Counted from the stretch's first letter, positions 35,944 to 61,987 are shown. The stretch: 64,000 nucleotides of DNA from Auanema rhodensis (GCA_964057225.1 OZ059898.1:12859767-12923766), one strand, 5' to 3'. Made by a program: numbers and translations. The notes: a model not told the origin generated them from the letters alone.

Positions 35944-38712
35944 TCATGCTTTGACGGGAATTTTCTTTTGACGAAAATAGAAATGACCATTACTCTGTCT
36001 AGCCAACCTGTAAAAATTTAAAACAACTTCTACAGAAGATGAATAATGAACGAACGTCCTCTTAGCATGAAGGTTTTCAGCTGGACATCGATGAATAGCT
36101 TTAGGCTGGAGGAAAGCCGTAGCAGTTTCAGATTTTGTATGCTGAAAAACGATTTCGTAATTCTAACGGATGAATATGATTCTACCAAGGAACTTCTATC
36201 AAACAATTTATTGTCAGTAAGGTGAATAGGTTTCATTTTTTCCGCTCTTTTTGGTTGAAAATCAGTCTGAATAACAAAATAATTTTAAATATATCATTCT
36301 CGAATAACTCTTACTTGATGAGTTGTAACACCGATAAAGTGGCCATTGTTCTGTATTGTTGGTGGAACTTTAACAGATCTTTGTTTAATAATTTCCTTTG
36401 GTTGATAAAATTCCTATAATCCAACCTTTAAAAGTACAAAAATAATAAAATTAGTTTAATAAATGGATTTTATTTTTTTGAAATATCAATTAATTGTTTT
36501 AATAATACAGAACAAGACTATTAATTGTTTTCAAGCCCTTAGGGAGATATCTCGGCTCAGCTTTTCTAAGAGCTCAGCCAGTTCAATCTAGATAACAATT
36601 TTTCTTAAAACGTTTATAGAATGATAATATATTCAGATTATTGATAAATTTATAAATTAATTTTCAAATTCAACCTATGAAATGAGAGTAGAGTGATAAC
36701 TTCATTGAACGCCTAAGTTCTGATAAAGTTGGAATTGCTAGGAATTCCCGCCTGTTTTCTATTTATATTTAATTAACGAAAATTGAGTTATAGAACGATC
36801 TGATATATAGAATTGCATAATATATAGGTAAATTACTGCAAAAACTTGGAAATTACTTGGAATGACGTAAGTACTACAGTATAGTTACTTAACTTGCTTT
36901 CTTTTATTTACCACTTGATGGTACAAAGTACAAGCTCAGACTTAATAATCTAGGCTTGAACTAGCTTGATTCAGATCAGCGCACCCCCCCCCCCCCCTAT
37001 TAAAGTTGAAAACAATTTAAAAACAAACTAACCTGATGAGTTGTTATACAATCTATAGAAGCATTAGTATCTGTTCCAACAGTTGGTGATTGTCGAAGAA
37101 TTTTAGATCGTTCACCTCGTAAAGCTTGGAAACTATCCTGCAACTTTGAATTTGAAACCTTTCTAATATCTTGGAGGTTCACTTGATTAGTTGTTACAGA
37201 AGAGAAAGCTTCTTTAGAAGATTTGAAAAAGCCAGGATTTTTGATTCGTCGAGTTCTTTCAATATCTTTTGGTGTATACATATCCTAGAAATGCTCATCA
37301 AAATAATAAATATGGAGCTGTTTGATTAAAAGATAAAAGAAATTTAAAGAAAATGAAATAAAAATAAATTTGAAATTTGAATGAAAATGAATGTTCTGAG
37401 CTACCCTATGAGTGGTACGATCATCGAATTTAATCTCAGGAGATAATTGAACCGGTTCTTTCGGTCGATTGTACAATTCCCGTTTAATTTCTTTGGGACC
37501 ATATTCTATCTAAGTTGTAATAAGTTTTATATGTTAAGTATAACATACTAGCTTTGTGTTCAAACCTTATTTGTTGTTAGATCATCGAACTTTATTGAAG
37601 CTGGCATAGCTGGTTGTGATGTTTCTCCAACTCGTCGAACAGAATTTGGAGTCGATTTTCGAGCAATCTTCGGAACAAACTCAGCTTGATGTGTAGTTTC
37701 AGAATAGAATGGTATGTGTTGTGGAGTATATTGATAAGAGCTGATTGATCTAAAACAAAATGATGTTTTTCTAAATCTAATTGATTTGAAGATACTTTGC
37801 TGTTGGAGCAACTTCTGCTTCTTTCATCGTATACTCAGCATCATGAGTAGTTTCAGAATAAAATGGAATATTTTCCATAGGAACATATGAATTTCTTTTA
37901 TAAGACCTGTAAATTATAAAAAATAATAAAAATTTGATATATTTTCTAATGATCCATCTTACATACGTGATCCAGCATCAATATACTTTGGTTGGTATGT
38001 ATCTTGATGTGTAGTTTGATCCGAGAATGGCTCATGATTTGGAACATATCGTTCTCTTCTAGGTCTTAAATTAAATTATTATTAATATTGTTAATTTTAA
38101 AATTAAAAAAAAATATTTATCGTAATATTCTATTGTATTTATTAATTTTAATTCTAAGTCTATGTTACCAGAAAGTCTGCAAGTGACAGCATTGAACTTG
38201 ACAGAATGTGAATACAACATTTTATAGAAGTTTGCAAGCTTTTACTTTTCAATTTTTTTGTAAAGCTTTTAGCATTTCGTTTTGAATTTTATGTGGAAAA
38301 TGAAAATGTTTTACGTTTTTGTATTTTCCGGTAATTTCCAAGTATATTGCGAGTCGTGTGTAGTATTATACGATGTATTTAACCGTCTTGGAGTTTCATA
38401 TGAATTATTGTAATTGATCATAACGGGATCAGAGAGCAAAGCTTCATTCTTAATATAATCTGTAATGTTTTGATTAAACTTTGAATAAAAAATGTAATAT
38501 TTCAATTATTTTACAAATTGAATTTAGGATTAAGTTTCAAAGTTTGTTTAGTGACTTCAAAAACCTTGATATGGGTAGTGATCATCGCTATAAGCTGTAT
38601 GAGGTGGAACATCAGCATTTCCTAATAAATCATAATCGTAAATTGATACTAAAATAAAATAAAATCATATATATTAAATCTATAAAATAAACTTACAAGA
38701 GTCTAGTGTCAT
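35944..38712 (-). CDS. SAXO/FAM154-like microtubule-binding repeat protein
   Basis: Repeat protein resembling stabilizer of axonemal microtubules, whose Mn-type modules bind ciliary or centriolar microtubules. Exons from MTLDSLSIYDYDLL (38712) carry repeats of form P-F-x-x-x-TTHx-x-Y/F-x-PK: for example HEPFSDQTTHQDTYQPKY, NIPFYSETTHDAEY, HIPFYSETTHQAEFVPK, KFDDLTTNKIEYGPK, KFDDRTTHRDMYTPK, GHFIGVTTHQTDFQPK and TKSETATAFLQPK. Many exons end right after the TTHQ/TTNQ tetrad. The last exons are the least sure; the end at 35944 is the first stop if a weak 31-nt intron is left unspliced, otherwise it ends a few codons after YSSS (about 36000). A 615-nt intron (36417-37030) holds a C14 run. In nematodes such a protein is expected in sensory cilia. 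Confidence 0.75.
36984..36997 (+). repeat. Poly-C tract (14 C)
   Basis: A run of 14 C in a genome region that is otherwise very AT-rich, inside the large SAXO intron. Length in such runs is often unreliable in assemblies. Confidence 0.9.
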
Positions 38713-39465
38713 ACCAACGACACATATGATGACTACAGCTACTGCTCATGAGACTATGCTGTCGTTTCTATCGTCGTATCCATAGGTGATGTAGAATTTA
38801 TTTAAAATCTTTTACGAAAAAAAAAAAGAAAAATTTACTATGAGAATAGTTAAATTTTAAGTTCTTTTTGAGTTAAGAAAGAAAAAGAAAATATACTGAA
38901 AACAAAATATAGATAATACTAAAAAAATTATTGAAAATAGCAAAAATGTTTTAGCTTAATGCTCATAAAGTTTTATTTTAATTAAATTGAATTTACAAAC
39001 TTCATACAAGTCATCTGGCTATATAATTTATTTAAACAAAATTTAATTTCAATTAATTTAGATAGGTAATTGTTGATTTGATTCACTTATATCCTAATAT
39101 AAACTATAAAATCCTTCCGTTTTGATCCTAATTTGACCTTTTTTTCTCTGAATTTTCCCTCTATCTCAATCATATTTTCAGTTTTAAGACTCGAACCTAA
39201 TTGAAAGATTATTTTTATTATTTATTATGAATTTATCTTCTTTTATATATTTTTCGCTCAATTTATTTAAAAAGTTGTAATTTATGTTAAGAAATTAAAA
39301 AAAAATGTATTTTTCAATATAATTGTTGAAGTTTTAAAGCTCATAAACCATATAATGTTGTTGTTTTCCCACGTCAAACGTTACACGTGTTTGAAACTTA
39401 AACTTTTATTCAAATTTCAATGAGTTTTCAGTTTTTTTTTTATAAAATTTTTTAATATTTCAGTA
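38713..39465. other. Divergent intergenic region SAXO / tbh-1
   Basis: 753 nt. Contains CACGTCAAACGTTA next to ACACGTGT at about 39370-39390, 76 nt before the tbh-1 start. Otherwise AT-rich with no open frames. It should carry the promoters of both genes. Confidence 0.45.
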
Positions 39466-41824
39466 ATGAAACTATTACTTGCTTGGCTTTTTTTACTATT
39501 TTCAGTTGTTTATTGTGTAGATAATTATGGAAAGGTAGAAAGACTTTGTGATGATTTTCAAGAATTTTTGTTTTTTATTTTTCAGACATCTGGAACAATT
39601 GGTAATTCAGATATTGTATTGAAATGGAAGACTTCCTTTGATACACAAACTGTTACATTCTCTGTGTGGATCACTGGACCATCATATGATTGGATTGGAA
39701 TTGGATTCTCTGATCATGGAAAATATAATAATTCCGATCTATGTATCTTCCGTAATGATTATATGACTGTAAGATTTATCTATTTCATATCTATGTATTA
39801 TATTATTTTATTAAGGATTTCTATATTGATAATGAGTTTAATATCAAACGTGATATGGCTAATGATTGTGAACTAATCTCTACAAGTACCGTATCCAATG
39901 ATGCTGTGAAGACACGTCGTTTGTTTGAGTTTAAACGTCGTTTCTCTACATGTGATCCACGTGATTATGCTTTTGAAGTAATGTTTGAACTTGAAAAAGC
40001 TCTGAGTATTATACCTTGTTTAGCCTGGAACTACACAATTCATTTTTGCCGGTGGTAATGGATATATACCTGATAGTATGTTAAATGCTAACATTTACAA
40101 ATCGTTGCACTATGGTCAACTCATTGATGGTGAACAAGATGAAGATGATTTGAAAGAAAATCATTTCAAGTTTAGAGTTTTAGCAAATAAAGCTTTGGTA
40201 CGAGCATGTTTAGACATTGATTTTCAATTTTATCTGATAATTTTAGATTCCTAATGTTGTAACATCTTATTGGTGTACGGTAAAGAAAGTTCCAAAGTTG
40301 GTTCAAATGAAGAAACATCATATCATTAAGGTTGGTAGTCAAGTTTTAATTTAACATAAGCGTTTTTACGTTTGTTTAGATGAACTCTGTCGTTGAACCT
40401 GAGAATAAACATATTGTTCATCATATGGTGGTATGCTATTTCTAGTATTCTTTTCTAGTTTTCTAATAGAATTTTAGATTTATGCCTGTCAAACACACGA
40501 ACAAGTAGAATTCAGCTTAAATTGTAATGATCCAAGAAAGCCTGAGACATCCCGTTCCTGCAGTCGAGTTGTTGGCGCTTGGTCAATGGGAGAAGGATCT
40601 GTGTATTATCCACCAGAAGCTGGCTTGCCTATTGGTGGAGCTAATGGAGCAACATACTTGATGGTTGAAATTCATTATAACAACGTTGAGAAAGTGGCTG
40701 GAGCAAGAGATAGTTCCGGTTTTGAGTTTTATGTAACATCTCAATTGAGGTAGATCAAAGTTTTCTGTGAATTGTTTATGAATCTGTACAACACAGACCA
40801 TTTGATGCTGGAATCATGGAACTGGGTTTGATCTATTCTGATGCCAATTCAATTCCACCTCAACAAGATGCATTCCCAATCACTGGATATTGTGTTGAAG
40901 ATTGTACTAAGAAGGTTTGAAATTTCATTATTATTGAGTATAATAATTCTGATTTATTCAGTTACCTGATGAAGGAATTCAAGTTTTTGCCAGCCAACTT
41001 CATGCTCACTTAACCGGCCGAAAGTTGTGGACAAGCCATTATAGAAATGGTTATTATGAGAATGAAATATTTCATGATTTTCATATATTTCAGGTGTTAA
41101 ATTGGGAGAATTGAATCGTGATGATCATTACAGTCCCCATTGGCAGCATGTTCAACAAGTTCGTCCATACATTCATGTTAAACAGGTTGGCTGAAACAAG
41201 CGGTAAAGATGAAACACCATATTCAATCTTTAGGGTGATGTCTTAGCTACAACATGTGTATATGAAACCAGAGAACGTAATACAGTAACATTGGTATGAA
41301 GAATGAAATGGAATGAATGATTGTTTTCTTGAATTTCAGGGAGGATATGGTATTGAAGATGAGATGTGTGTTAACTATATATACTATTTCCCTGTATCTG
41401 AGATTGAAGTTTGCAAATCTGCTGTAGAGAATAGAACTCTGCATAATTATTTCAACAAACAGTATGTTTATGGTCAGAATTTAGTAAGTTTCTAATATGC
41501 TGCTATTCAGGCTTGGTATGCTGAGCTTAAATGATCCTATTCATGTAAAATATAATTCAATGGATTGGACTAAAGAGAATGCTCTTTCTCTTCAAGAATT
41601 ATATGCTGCAGCTCCATTGAATATGCATTGTCTTCAACATGATGGCAGCCTATTTCCCGTAAGTTAAAACCAAAAAAAAAGCTGTAAATGCTGTAAGAAA
41701 TGTTTAAAAACTTTGAATAATAATTCAGGATCGTAATTGGAGTTCCATCCCTACCCCTAGAGTGAACTCTGGTCCATTTGTGAAATCTCGTGATCAATTT
41801 GAATGCCCTTCATTGAATGATTAA
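39466..41824 (+). CDS. tbh-1: Tyramine beta-hydroxylase (copper type II monooxygenase, DBH family)
   Basis: Copper- and ascorbate-dependent enzyme that converts tyramine to octopamine in neuronal vesicles. Signal peptide MKLLLAWLFLLFSVVYC; DOMON domain (DIVLKWKTSFD ... WIGIGFSDHG, GGNGYIPDS); catalytic domain with YWCTVKKVP, HHIIK, copper site VHHMVIYAC, EIHYNN, FDAGIMELGLIYS, second copper site SQLHAHLTGRKLW, NRDDHYSPHWQ, and Met ligand in GGYGIEDEMCVNY; C-terminal CKSAVENRTL and MHCLQHDG. All family metal ligands (HH, H, HxH, M) are present. About ten introns, all GT-AG. DBH and TBH cannot be separated by sequence alone here; tyramine is inferred because nematodes make octopamine and not noradrenaline. 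It converges on the TMC gene (449 nt between stops). Confidence 0.93.
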
Positions 41825-42273
41825 GAAAGTTTAAAGAACAACAGATGTTTTTTTCTTTTTTTCTTTGTTTTTCTATTTTCTAAAAATTTTGAATAGTTTA
41901 TTATAAATTGAAACGAGAAAGAATTTCCTAAATAAACTATATGAATATCACTGAACGATATGATGAAGAAACAACGTAAAGTTCGTGATGAAAAGATGAA
42001 AAAATGATTGAAAGTGATAACTACCAATAAGGAGAAAAGACAAAAAAGATGATAATTAGATGAGTTTTATATTTATGGAATGCACATGAAAAATAGAAAA
42101 AAAAAACTTCTTTTTCCCAACATTTCGAAGAAAAAGAAGAAGAGTCGAAGAAAACGGGAACCGTGTATTCAGGTACCTACAATTTGTCTAAAAATTCGTT
42201 TTTTTTTAAAAAGAAATTTGATTTTTCAATTCTATTAGTTTTGAAGAAGAAAAATAGGTTTTCAAAAAGTTGA
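41825..42273. other. Convergent 3' intergenic region tbh-1 / TMC
   Basis: 449 nt between stop codons. Purine-rich AGAAAAAGAAGAAG stretches and poly-T; expected to hold both 3' UTRs. A 68-codon minus frame at 41821-42027 is T-rich noise. Confidence 0.4.
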
Positions 42274-54887
<12,614 letters not shown>

Positions 54888-56460
54888 CTACAATTTCACA
54901 AGTTAATGGAAAGTAATTTTTAAAAATTCATATTTAATCGAGAATAAAATTTATTTTTAATACAAAAATTAAAATATTTTTAAAATATATTCTCATGTTA
55001 AATTAATTTTAATTTTATTATTATTAGCGAATAAAGAAGATGATTGTGATCAAATATGAAATGAAATTGCGTTTGAGTCACATTCAGCATTCACAATCTC
55101 AATTTTACTTTTCATTTGTTAAGCCAAATGAGATATTTTATTGATAATTCATGTATATAAATGTAATTTTTATTATTTTTTTATTATTTATTTCAATAAT
55201 AATAAGATATTTTATAAAATATTTTTATAGAAAGTACAAAGCTTACAAATGAGTTGAACCAATATGTAACATTCTATGTCAACAATGCTTCATTTAATAT
55301 TCATAAACATAAGTTCATAATGCTTTAAAGGTATTCTTTATTCAATCAAAATAGATAAGAAATTTGTTTTTAATTCAAATATCTGATTATCATTGAATTG
55401 AATATCATAGAAAGCACTTCAAGACTCTTCCGATATGTTGTGAACATTGCTGATTTCATTTTAAAAATTTGGTGCGCAATGAGCGGTTGTATTCCATAAT
55501 ATTCAAAATTTTCTTAAATTTCCTTCTTGCAAAGTATGCTTTTCTCATATTTTACACGTATTTCTTATGTAATAAAATGATTTTTTTTTAACTTTTAGTA
55601 ATTTCTTCACTTATATTACTTTACAAGAATTTTAGATTTCAGAAATGGCCCAGAGGGCTTTTAATTTTTTTTTCAAAAAAAAAAAACACGAAAGGGGTAC
55701 AAAGTGCTTCTACACATTATCCTCCGGAGAAATGTTTTCAACACGTGAACGATGACGTGTATGAGAATGATGAGCGATGTGTCATTCGGGAATTGTCTGC
55801 TGAACTTCTAACCCTCTACATGTATCGTGTAAATGGTATGATGTGAATTGAAGCTTTAAGATATATAACGTCCAGTACATCATGACATTTAGCATAATTT
55901 TCTCTTCATTCATATCTATTCTTCTTAGCTATTTTCAGATATTTACATGCATCATACATCAGATGAATATGAAGTGTGAACATCAATGACGATGTGGTGA
56001 TGATGAAGATGATGGTTAAGATTGCTATAATGATAATTCAATACAAACAACTTGTCCAGCATTTTCCCTTGTAAACACTTCTTCTCTATTTTTCCCTCTC
56101 TCCTTCCATTTTTTCGTTTTTTTTTATTTTTTTGCTATCCATGTTCGATTCAGCTATTCATTGAGTTCAAGAAAATTGATGAAACATTTATTTCCGAATT
56201 CGTCTTTTTAACATCTGGTTTAAGAAGAAAAAAACTTTTTTCAACCAACGATGTTAAAAATATTTTCATCATCATCATCATCATTATATGAAAAATGATC
56301 GAAGTTCTCATATATAAATCTGATTTAGAAGTTTCTGAGTTTCATCTAATTCAATCAGATTCATGTATTATGAGAATCAACGAACTTTGGCGGCGAAATT
56401 GCCAACTTTTTTGTTGGAAACTCAAAAACAATGAGTGTTAAAAGAAAATTTTTTTAGTTC

Positions 56461-56462
<2 letters not shown>

Positions 56463-56504
<42 letters not shown>
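56463..56504 (+). repeat. (CT)n microsatellite
   Basis: About 21 perfect CT units. The only long GA/CT tract in the window with the pyrimidines on the plus strand; the others have purines on plus. Confidence 0.9.
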
Positions 56505-56507
<3 letters not shown>

Positions 56508-57495
56508 TGACAGTTTGGCAACTAAGGTCACATCACTGGACTTCGATAAGATGCACAAATGCCACAAGCAGAAAGAATATCGAAAAGCAATGAGAGGGAA
56601 ATGACACCACAACCCCACGAACATTGCAATTTGTTGTTTCTCTTCTGGCTTCATCAGATTTGACGGAAAATTGCATGCTAAACTCTTGAGCAAAAGGAGA
56701 GCAGAGTAGCTTTTCAGCAGCATGTTCTTACTTTTATTGAAAATATTTTTAAATTTTGTACAAGATTAATCAGAATACAATGTAATATTGTTGGAATATT
56801 ACATAAATATTAATAAAATTTGAATATTTTAAAAATAGTGGGTGAATAGATAATAAATGAGAAAAATCATAAAAATTGTAAGAAAAATATAAAAAAAAAG
56901 AGGAAGAAACGAAGAAAAGTATGAATTAAGCTAATAGTCTTCACAATTCTTCTGAATTCTGATAGTGTTCGTTCGTCCATCTAACTTGAAGCGAAAGGAC
57001 ATCTGCGTTTGTTTGATGGATATTCATTCGCTGTAATGTCTCGTCCAAGGTTTATACAACCTGATTATAAGCTTTACGTTATGAAAACCTTGCAGGACTC
57101 AGATTTTGTACAAAAATGTTGTTGGTGATATTGATAATATTGGTTGAAATATTGCATTTGCAAGTGAAAAACTAAATATTGAATAAGCTTTTCCTAATCT
57201 TACTGATATCTCTTGTAATTTTTCAGAATATTTTGACTGAACGTGTACTCATCATTGAGGAAAAACAGAATGTTTCATAGAATGGAAGTGGACAAACGTT
57301 CAGTTTTTGTCATTTTGTTTTCTTAAAGATTACACCTTATCCTTATGCTTTGGGTTATGTGGCCCATGTAGATAAATTGGATGAAAAAGATGATGAGAAT
57401 TATAAGAGCGATATAGAGAGAATAAAGAGAGAGAGAGAAAGAGAGAGTAATTAGAAGAGAGTGGGATATAATGTAAATATGCGAGAAATAGAGAC

Positions 57496-57520
57496 AGAAA
57501 CGGGTACCGAAACGGGTACC
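57496..57520 (+). repeat. 12-nt tandem duplication
   Basis: GAAACGGGTACC occurs twice back to back, followed by GAAAGAG. Flanked by GA-rich DNA. Minor feature. Confidence 0.6.
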
Positions 57521-57676
57521 GAAAGAGAGAACAAGGGAAACGTCTCTGGTATCCTATTTCAGAAGCTGGTAAGGTTAACATACCACTGAATACAATTTAT
57601 AACTATTAGCATAATTAAAAGGACATATTAAAAACATAGAGAAGGGCTGAATAAAGATAGAGAGGGGACAATGGGT

Positions 57677-57678
<2 letters not shown>

Positions 57679-57730
<52 letters not shown>

Positions 57731-57791
57731 GAGAGAGAGAGAGGTAGAGAGAGAGAGAGAGAGAGAGAGGTAGAGAGAGAGAGAGAGAGAT
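57679..57791 (+). repeat. (GA)n microsatellite with GAGGTAGAG interruptions
   Basis: About 110 bp of GA repeat, interrupted three times by GAGGTAGAG at 57724-57772. The longest simple repeat in the window. Purine strand is plus. Confidence 0.9.
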
Positions 57792-59746
57792 ATTATATAT
57801 TTATAATAAATGAAGAGAGAACAGAGAACACAAAAAAAAAGATAAAGAAAACGTGATCAAGCTTACTAAATTTAGCAAGTTTTTCTTTTTTCTTTATAAA
57901 ACTTTTCTGTAGCTTTAGTTGGCAATCGCATTTAGTTTTGCTGCTTAAGAGAGAAGGCCATTCCCCTTTGATTTTTGTCTCCTAGATTTAATAGGAAATT
58001 GGAGCAAGCTGCCAAGCACTCAAGCATGCTTATTTCTATACTAAGTATAATTTCCACAGGTGTCAAAATAGAAAGAGGGATGAAAGAAAGCGAGAGAGGG
58101 AGGTAAAAGATGGAAATTGCGGGAAAAAGGTTAAAGTTGGCAAAAATAAAATATTTTGATATCAATTGTCATAGATATTAGCTTGCGGAGTAAGAAAATA
58201 GTAGTAAAACCGCCACGTTTGATAATGCTTTAGGCAGGCTCAAAGCTTAAAGAGTAACCTGATTCAAGTTTCAAAGAAAGACAAAACCGCAAAAAACTAA
58301 AAGAAACCGTGAAAATGAGAGTTATAAATAAGCTTTAATCTAATGAACATTAGTTTGTCTTTAAGAAGTTCAAACTTGAAACTAATTTCCCCTCCCTCTT
58401 TCTCTTCATATATCTCTTCTTCGTTATTCTAGGTCCTCCCCATCTTCATCATCTTTTCGTTGGTTTTTCATATCTTTCATAGATTTAGACGTGAAAGTTC
58501 TTCTCTCAAAATTTCGTTGAAGCTTTGAAGATGAAGAAGAGAGGAGCATGGTGACATGATGAGCAAGAGCAGTTGACAGGTGAAGCGAAGTGCTAGATCA
58601 ACGAAGTATGTTATCGCTAAACTGCCACATATTATATATTTTTCGAGATTTTTAAAAAAACTTTTTGTAATTTTCAAATTTTGATATATAAATAGAGATC
58701 TGTTGAACTTTCGTTCAAAACTTTCTTCATGCTCAATTACATTGTTGCTAAGATTTTTGCAGAATATGAACTGAGTGACTGCATATAAATGGGAGGAAAA
58801 TGAAAAAAAATCGGAAAATGAACAGTTTTTTTCGTAAAAAAAGTTGAAAAAGAACTAATTCAGTTTCTGAATTTAGTTTATGAATGGTAAGCAGTTTAAA
58901 GGAAATGTGGAGGTCGGTACAGCATCCGGTTGAGGATTTCCAATTCACTGAGCATATATGATGTACTGAAGTATATATAAGAGAAGAGAGGGGAAGTTGA
59001 AGTTAAAAGGTTAAGAAAGAAAGAAAATTAAGCTGAAAAGTTTCTATAAAGGTTTGCAAGAAAGCTTGTAAGAGAGGTATAAGACTTTTTTTTTTTTTTA
59101 AAAACAAATTTCATATACTAAATATCCTATTTATTTCAGATTTTTTATGAAAATATATTTACATATTTATGAATTTTACTTTTCTTCATATAAAAATTGA
59201 TTTTCACTCAAATTTTAATTATTTTTTTTTGTTAGAAAAGGAAAAAATACCTCAAAGACACGAATAGAGACTTGCATTTCTGAAATCAAAGTGAAATAAA
59301 ACTTTTTTTTTTACTTTTAAGGATAAGGCGGCTAACAAGTAAGAATAAAGAAGTAAAAGAAGATAGAGAATAGAGAATATGTGGATTGGAGGTTATATGG
59401 ATGATAGATGCCAATTGAATTTCATCTTCTTTCTTATATGATTGAGATATGCATTTAGAGATTTATGTACATATAGTCACTATTTTCTCAATCTAATCTT
59501 AAATTTTGAATTTAATGTTTTGTTTTGTTAGAATATTTGTTTATTTGTTTATTTATTTTAGATTTAGAAAAAAAACAATAACTTTTTTTCATATAAAATA
59601 GTTCAAAGAAGATGAAAATATATAATTTATTAAGATATTTTTAATTTTTCATTCGAAAAAAACATAAAGCAAATAGCTATATGAAGGGATAAATAGATAA
59701 AATCATTTTTTTTTCCAAAATGAAAACTTTTCTTTTTTTTTGGAAA

Positions 59747-61134
59747 TTAGGCTGGGCAGGCTGGACGAGTTTGAATCATGTGCTTAATTGCGGGCAAGCT
59801 ATGGACACGATTAATCAGACGTTGGATGTTTGGATAACAATCCAAGGAATCTTTACGACCGAAATCAACAAATTTGACGAAAGCTTCAGCAGCATAGATA
59901 TCAACCCAGGTTTCCTGAAATTATCATGATGAAGCTTATTGGTCATGAAATTAAAAGTCAAAAGCTAGTGAAATCTACGACGTACTGTGTCTCCGAGAAG
60001 AAGTCCATTACCACCGTTTTCAACCAAAAATTTTTCGATGATTGGAGCAAATTGATTGAGCTCGGGAAGTACTTTCTCGTTATAGTATGTTTCCTAAAAT
60101 ATTGATTAGAAATTGTTTTTCTGACTGTAAAAACCTGATTGTAGTGATCGAATCCGGGGAATTTGAGAAGGACACGAGGATAATCACGAGTACCTGGTGA
60201 ATCGGTGAGTTCTTGCACAACTTCAGCCATCATATCCAAGCGAGCACACTCAATAGCATTCTTACCAGCTCTGTCTATAACTCATTACAATAATAATTAT
60301 ATTCTCAATATGATACTTACGGAATTGATGTCCAAGGAATCTTAGGATAGTAACTGATTGAGCAATTTTTGTTCCATCAACTTCCAAGACTGGAATTTGA
60401 CCAAGTGGCATGGCTGAAATAAATATTTATTTAAATTTTACATTTTTTTTTGATGAATATTGAATAAAATTTGGATCAATTTGGAATTTTTATAATCAAC
60501 CGTACATGTTAACTGCAGAAATTCAAATGTCATGACGCGCATTTACTTTTCACGTAATTTTACGTGTAAACGTGTATATTATAAGTATTTATAAATATGC
60601 TAATGAATATTAATTATTTTTACATTGTATAGTTAACTAGTGTGATGACTTTTTTTTTATTAAAATCTATTGAAATCAACTCCCATTCCCCCCATTTATG
60701 GAATTAAAAGGTTTCATTCATATGAATGCTATCAGTTGTTGAACTTGTTTTCAAGAAACTATTAATCCATCATGTTATCTATAAATACTCACGTACAACT
60801 TGATATGATGACAAGAAAAAATCTAAAAATCATCATTTTCAAATGGCACAATGAGCATTTGTCATCAATCAAAAGAGATCATCACAGTTACATGATGATA
60901 TGACTTATATTTAATAAACAAACATGAAGTTTCATAGCTTATAATGATATCTGTTTGATATTTGATAATCTATTGTTGAAATTTCGATGATAACAACTTA
61001 CAATCTTTCATGCTTGGCCAAGCTTCAAGAGATACAACGCAGTCTTCCCATTTTTTACCGGAAAGAGCAAGAAGATGACGAACAGCTTCTCCACGTCCAC
61101 GGGTAAAGAAATAATAGAATTTGTAATGAACCAT
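59747..61134 (-). CDS. gst: Sigma-type glutathione S-transferase
   Basis: Cytosolic glutathione transferase of the large nematode sigma-like class, also related to prostaglandin D synthases. Six exons give about 205 residues: MVHYKFYYFFTRGRGEAVRH (catalytic Tyr and the RGRGE motif), LALSGKKWED, MPLGQIPVLEVDGTKIAQS (the G-site cis-Pro region with QIPVLEVDG and SxxI), ILRFLGHQF, LDMMAEVVQELTD, LGDTETWVDIYAAEAF (the interior helix-6 motif) and a C-terminus ending TRPACPA. All key elements are present. The second intron (about 60415-61004, 590 nt) is long and carries CACGT-rich sequence. Detoxification of oxidised or foreign compounds is the expected role. Confidence 0.93.
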
Positions 61135-61931
61135 TCTAAAACGGAACAAAAATCTATAAAATTAATTCAAAAATAAAGATAAAGGTTCGGAGAATAATTG
61201 ATAAAAAAACAATAAAAATGAAGTTGAAACAGTAAAAGAAGAACTGCTGAATAAGGTAAAGAGTTGATGAGCCCAGCTCTCGTGGACACATCGAAGAATG
61301 TGCGAAGTTCGACTGATTGCTGTATCAATTGGTCAGCATAAGCCACAGAATAAACTGAAGGACAGTGTGTAGGAGAGGTGAGATTGTCGCATGGGTTGCA
61401 CTCGTTCTCTGCATCTTATATACCCTCTCTATCTGTAAAATCATCCTTTTTCGATCTAACATTCTATCCGTCTCTTACGTTTTCTATCTCTCTCTATTAA
61501 GGGCTGATAACAAACAAGTTGACAAAGAGAAAATAGATTGTGCACTTGCTATGTTATGAGGAAAATATTTCTGACGACTATTTAGATGATTTATATAGAG
61601 AAAAATAAGTTTTTTTTGTGAAAAAAAGGTAAAAAGAAGATTATGAGAATATAAAATGAGCTGTAGAGATGATGAATATTGAACAATACCTCTCATATCA
61701 TATGATTTTGTAATTTCGATCGAAAAATCGTTTGAAGTTTAGATTTGTCGACCTATTTTTCAACAGTTTTATAAATATGAACGAATACAGTAGTAGCAAA
61801 GCTAGTTTTTAAAGTTTTTACTTTCTTCAACTTGTCAACCAAACGAGAACAACATTGATGATTTTTAAAAATTAAAAAGATCACACAGCATGCTATAAAG
61901 GTAATACTTTGATTAAATAAGAGAGAAAGAA

Positions 61932-61987
<56 letters not shown>

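Larger units (their letters stand above)
54888..59746. other. Long gene-free region upstream of TMC
   Basis: 4.9 kb between the TMC first exon and the GST stop. AT-rich, full of poly-A/T and purine runs. Frames at 56052-56291, 56454-56723, 57330-57581, 57932-58165, 58477-58677 and 58748-58948 are low-complexity or unsupported. I see no gene; it may contain the TMC promoter and distant regulatory DNA. Confidence 0.45.

Noticed and set aside
36984-36997. Poly-C run as a telomere-like or regulatory element
   Set aside because: Single homopolymer in an intron with no repeat context; more likely a simple-sequence or assembly feature.
56454-56723. 89-codon minus frame ending in ERERER
   Set aside because: The C-terminal part is the CT microsatellite; the remainder shows no recognisable domain and no splice signals in frame.
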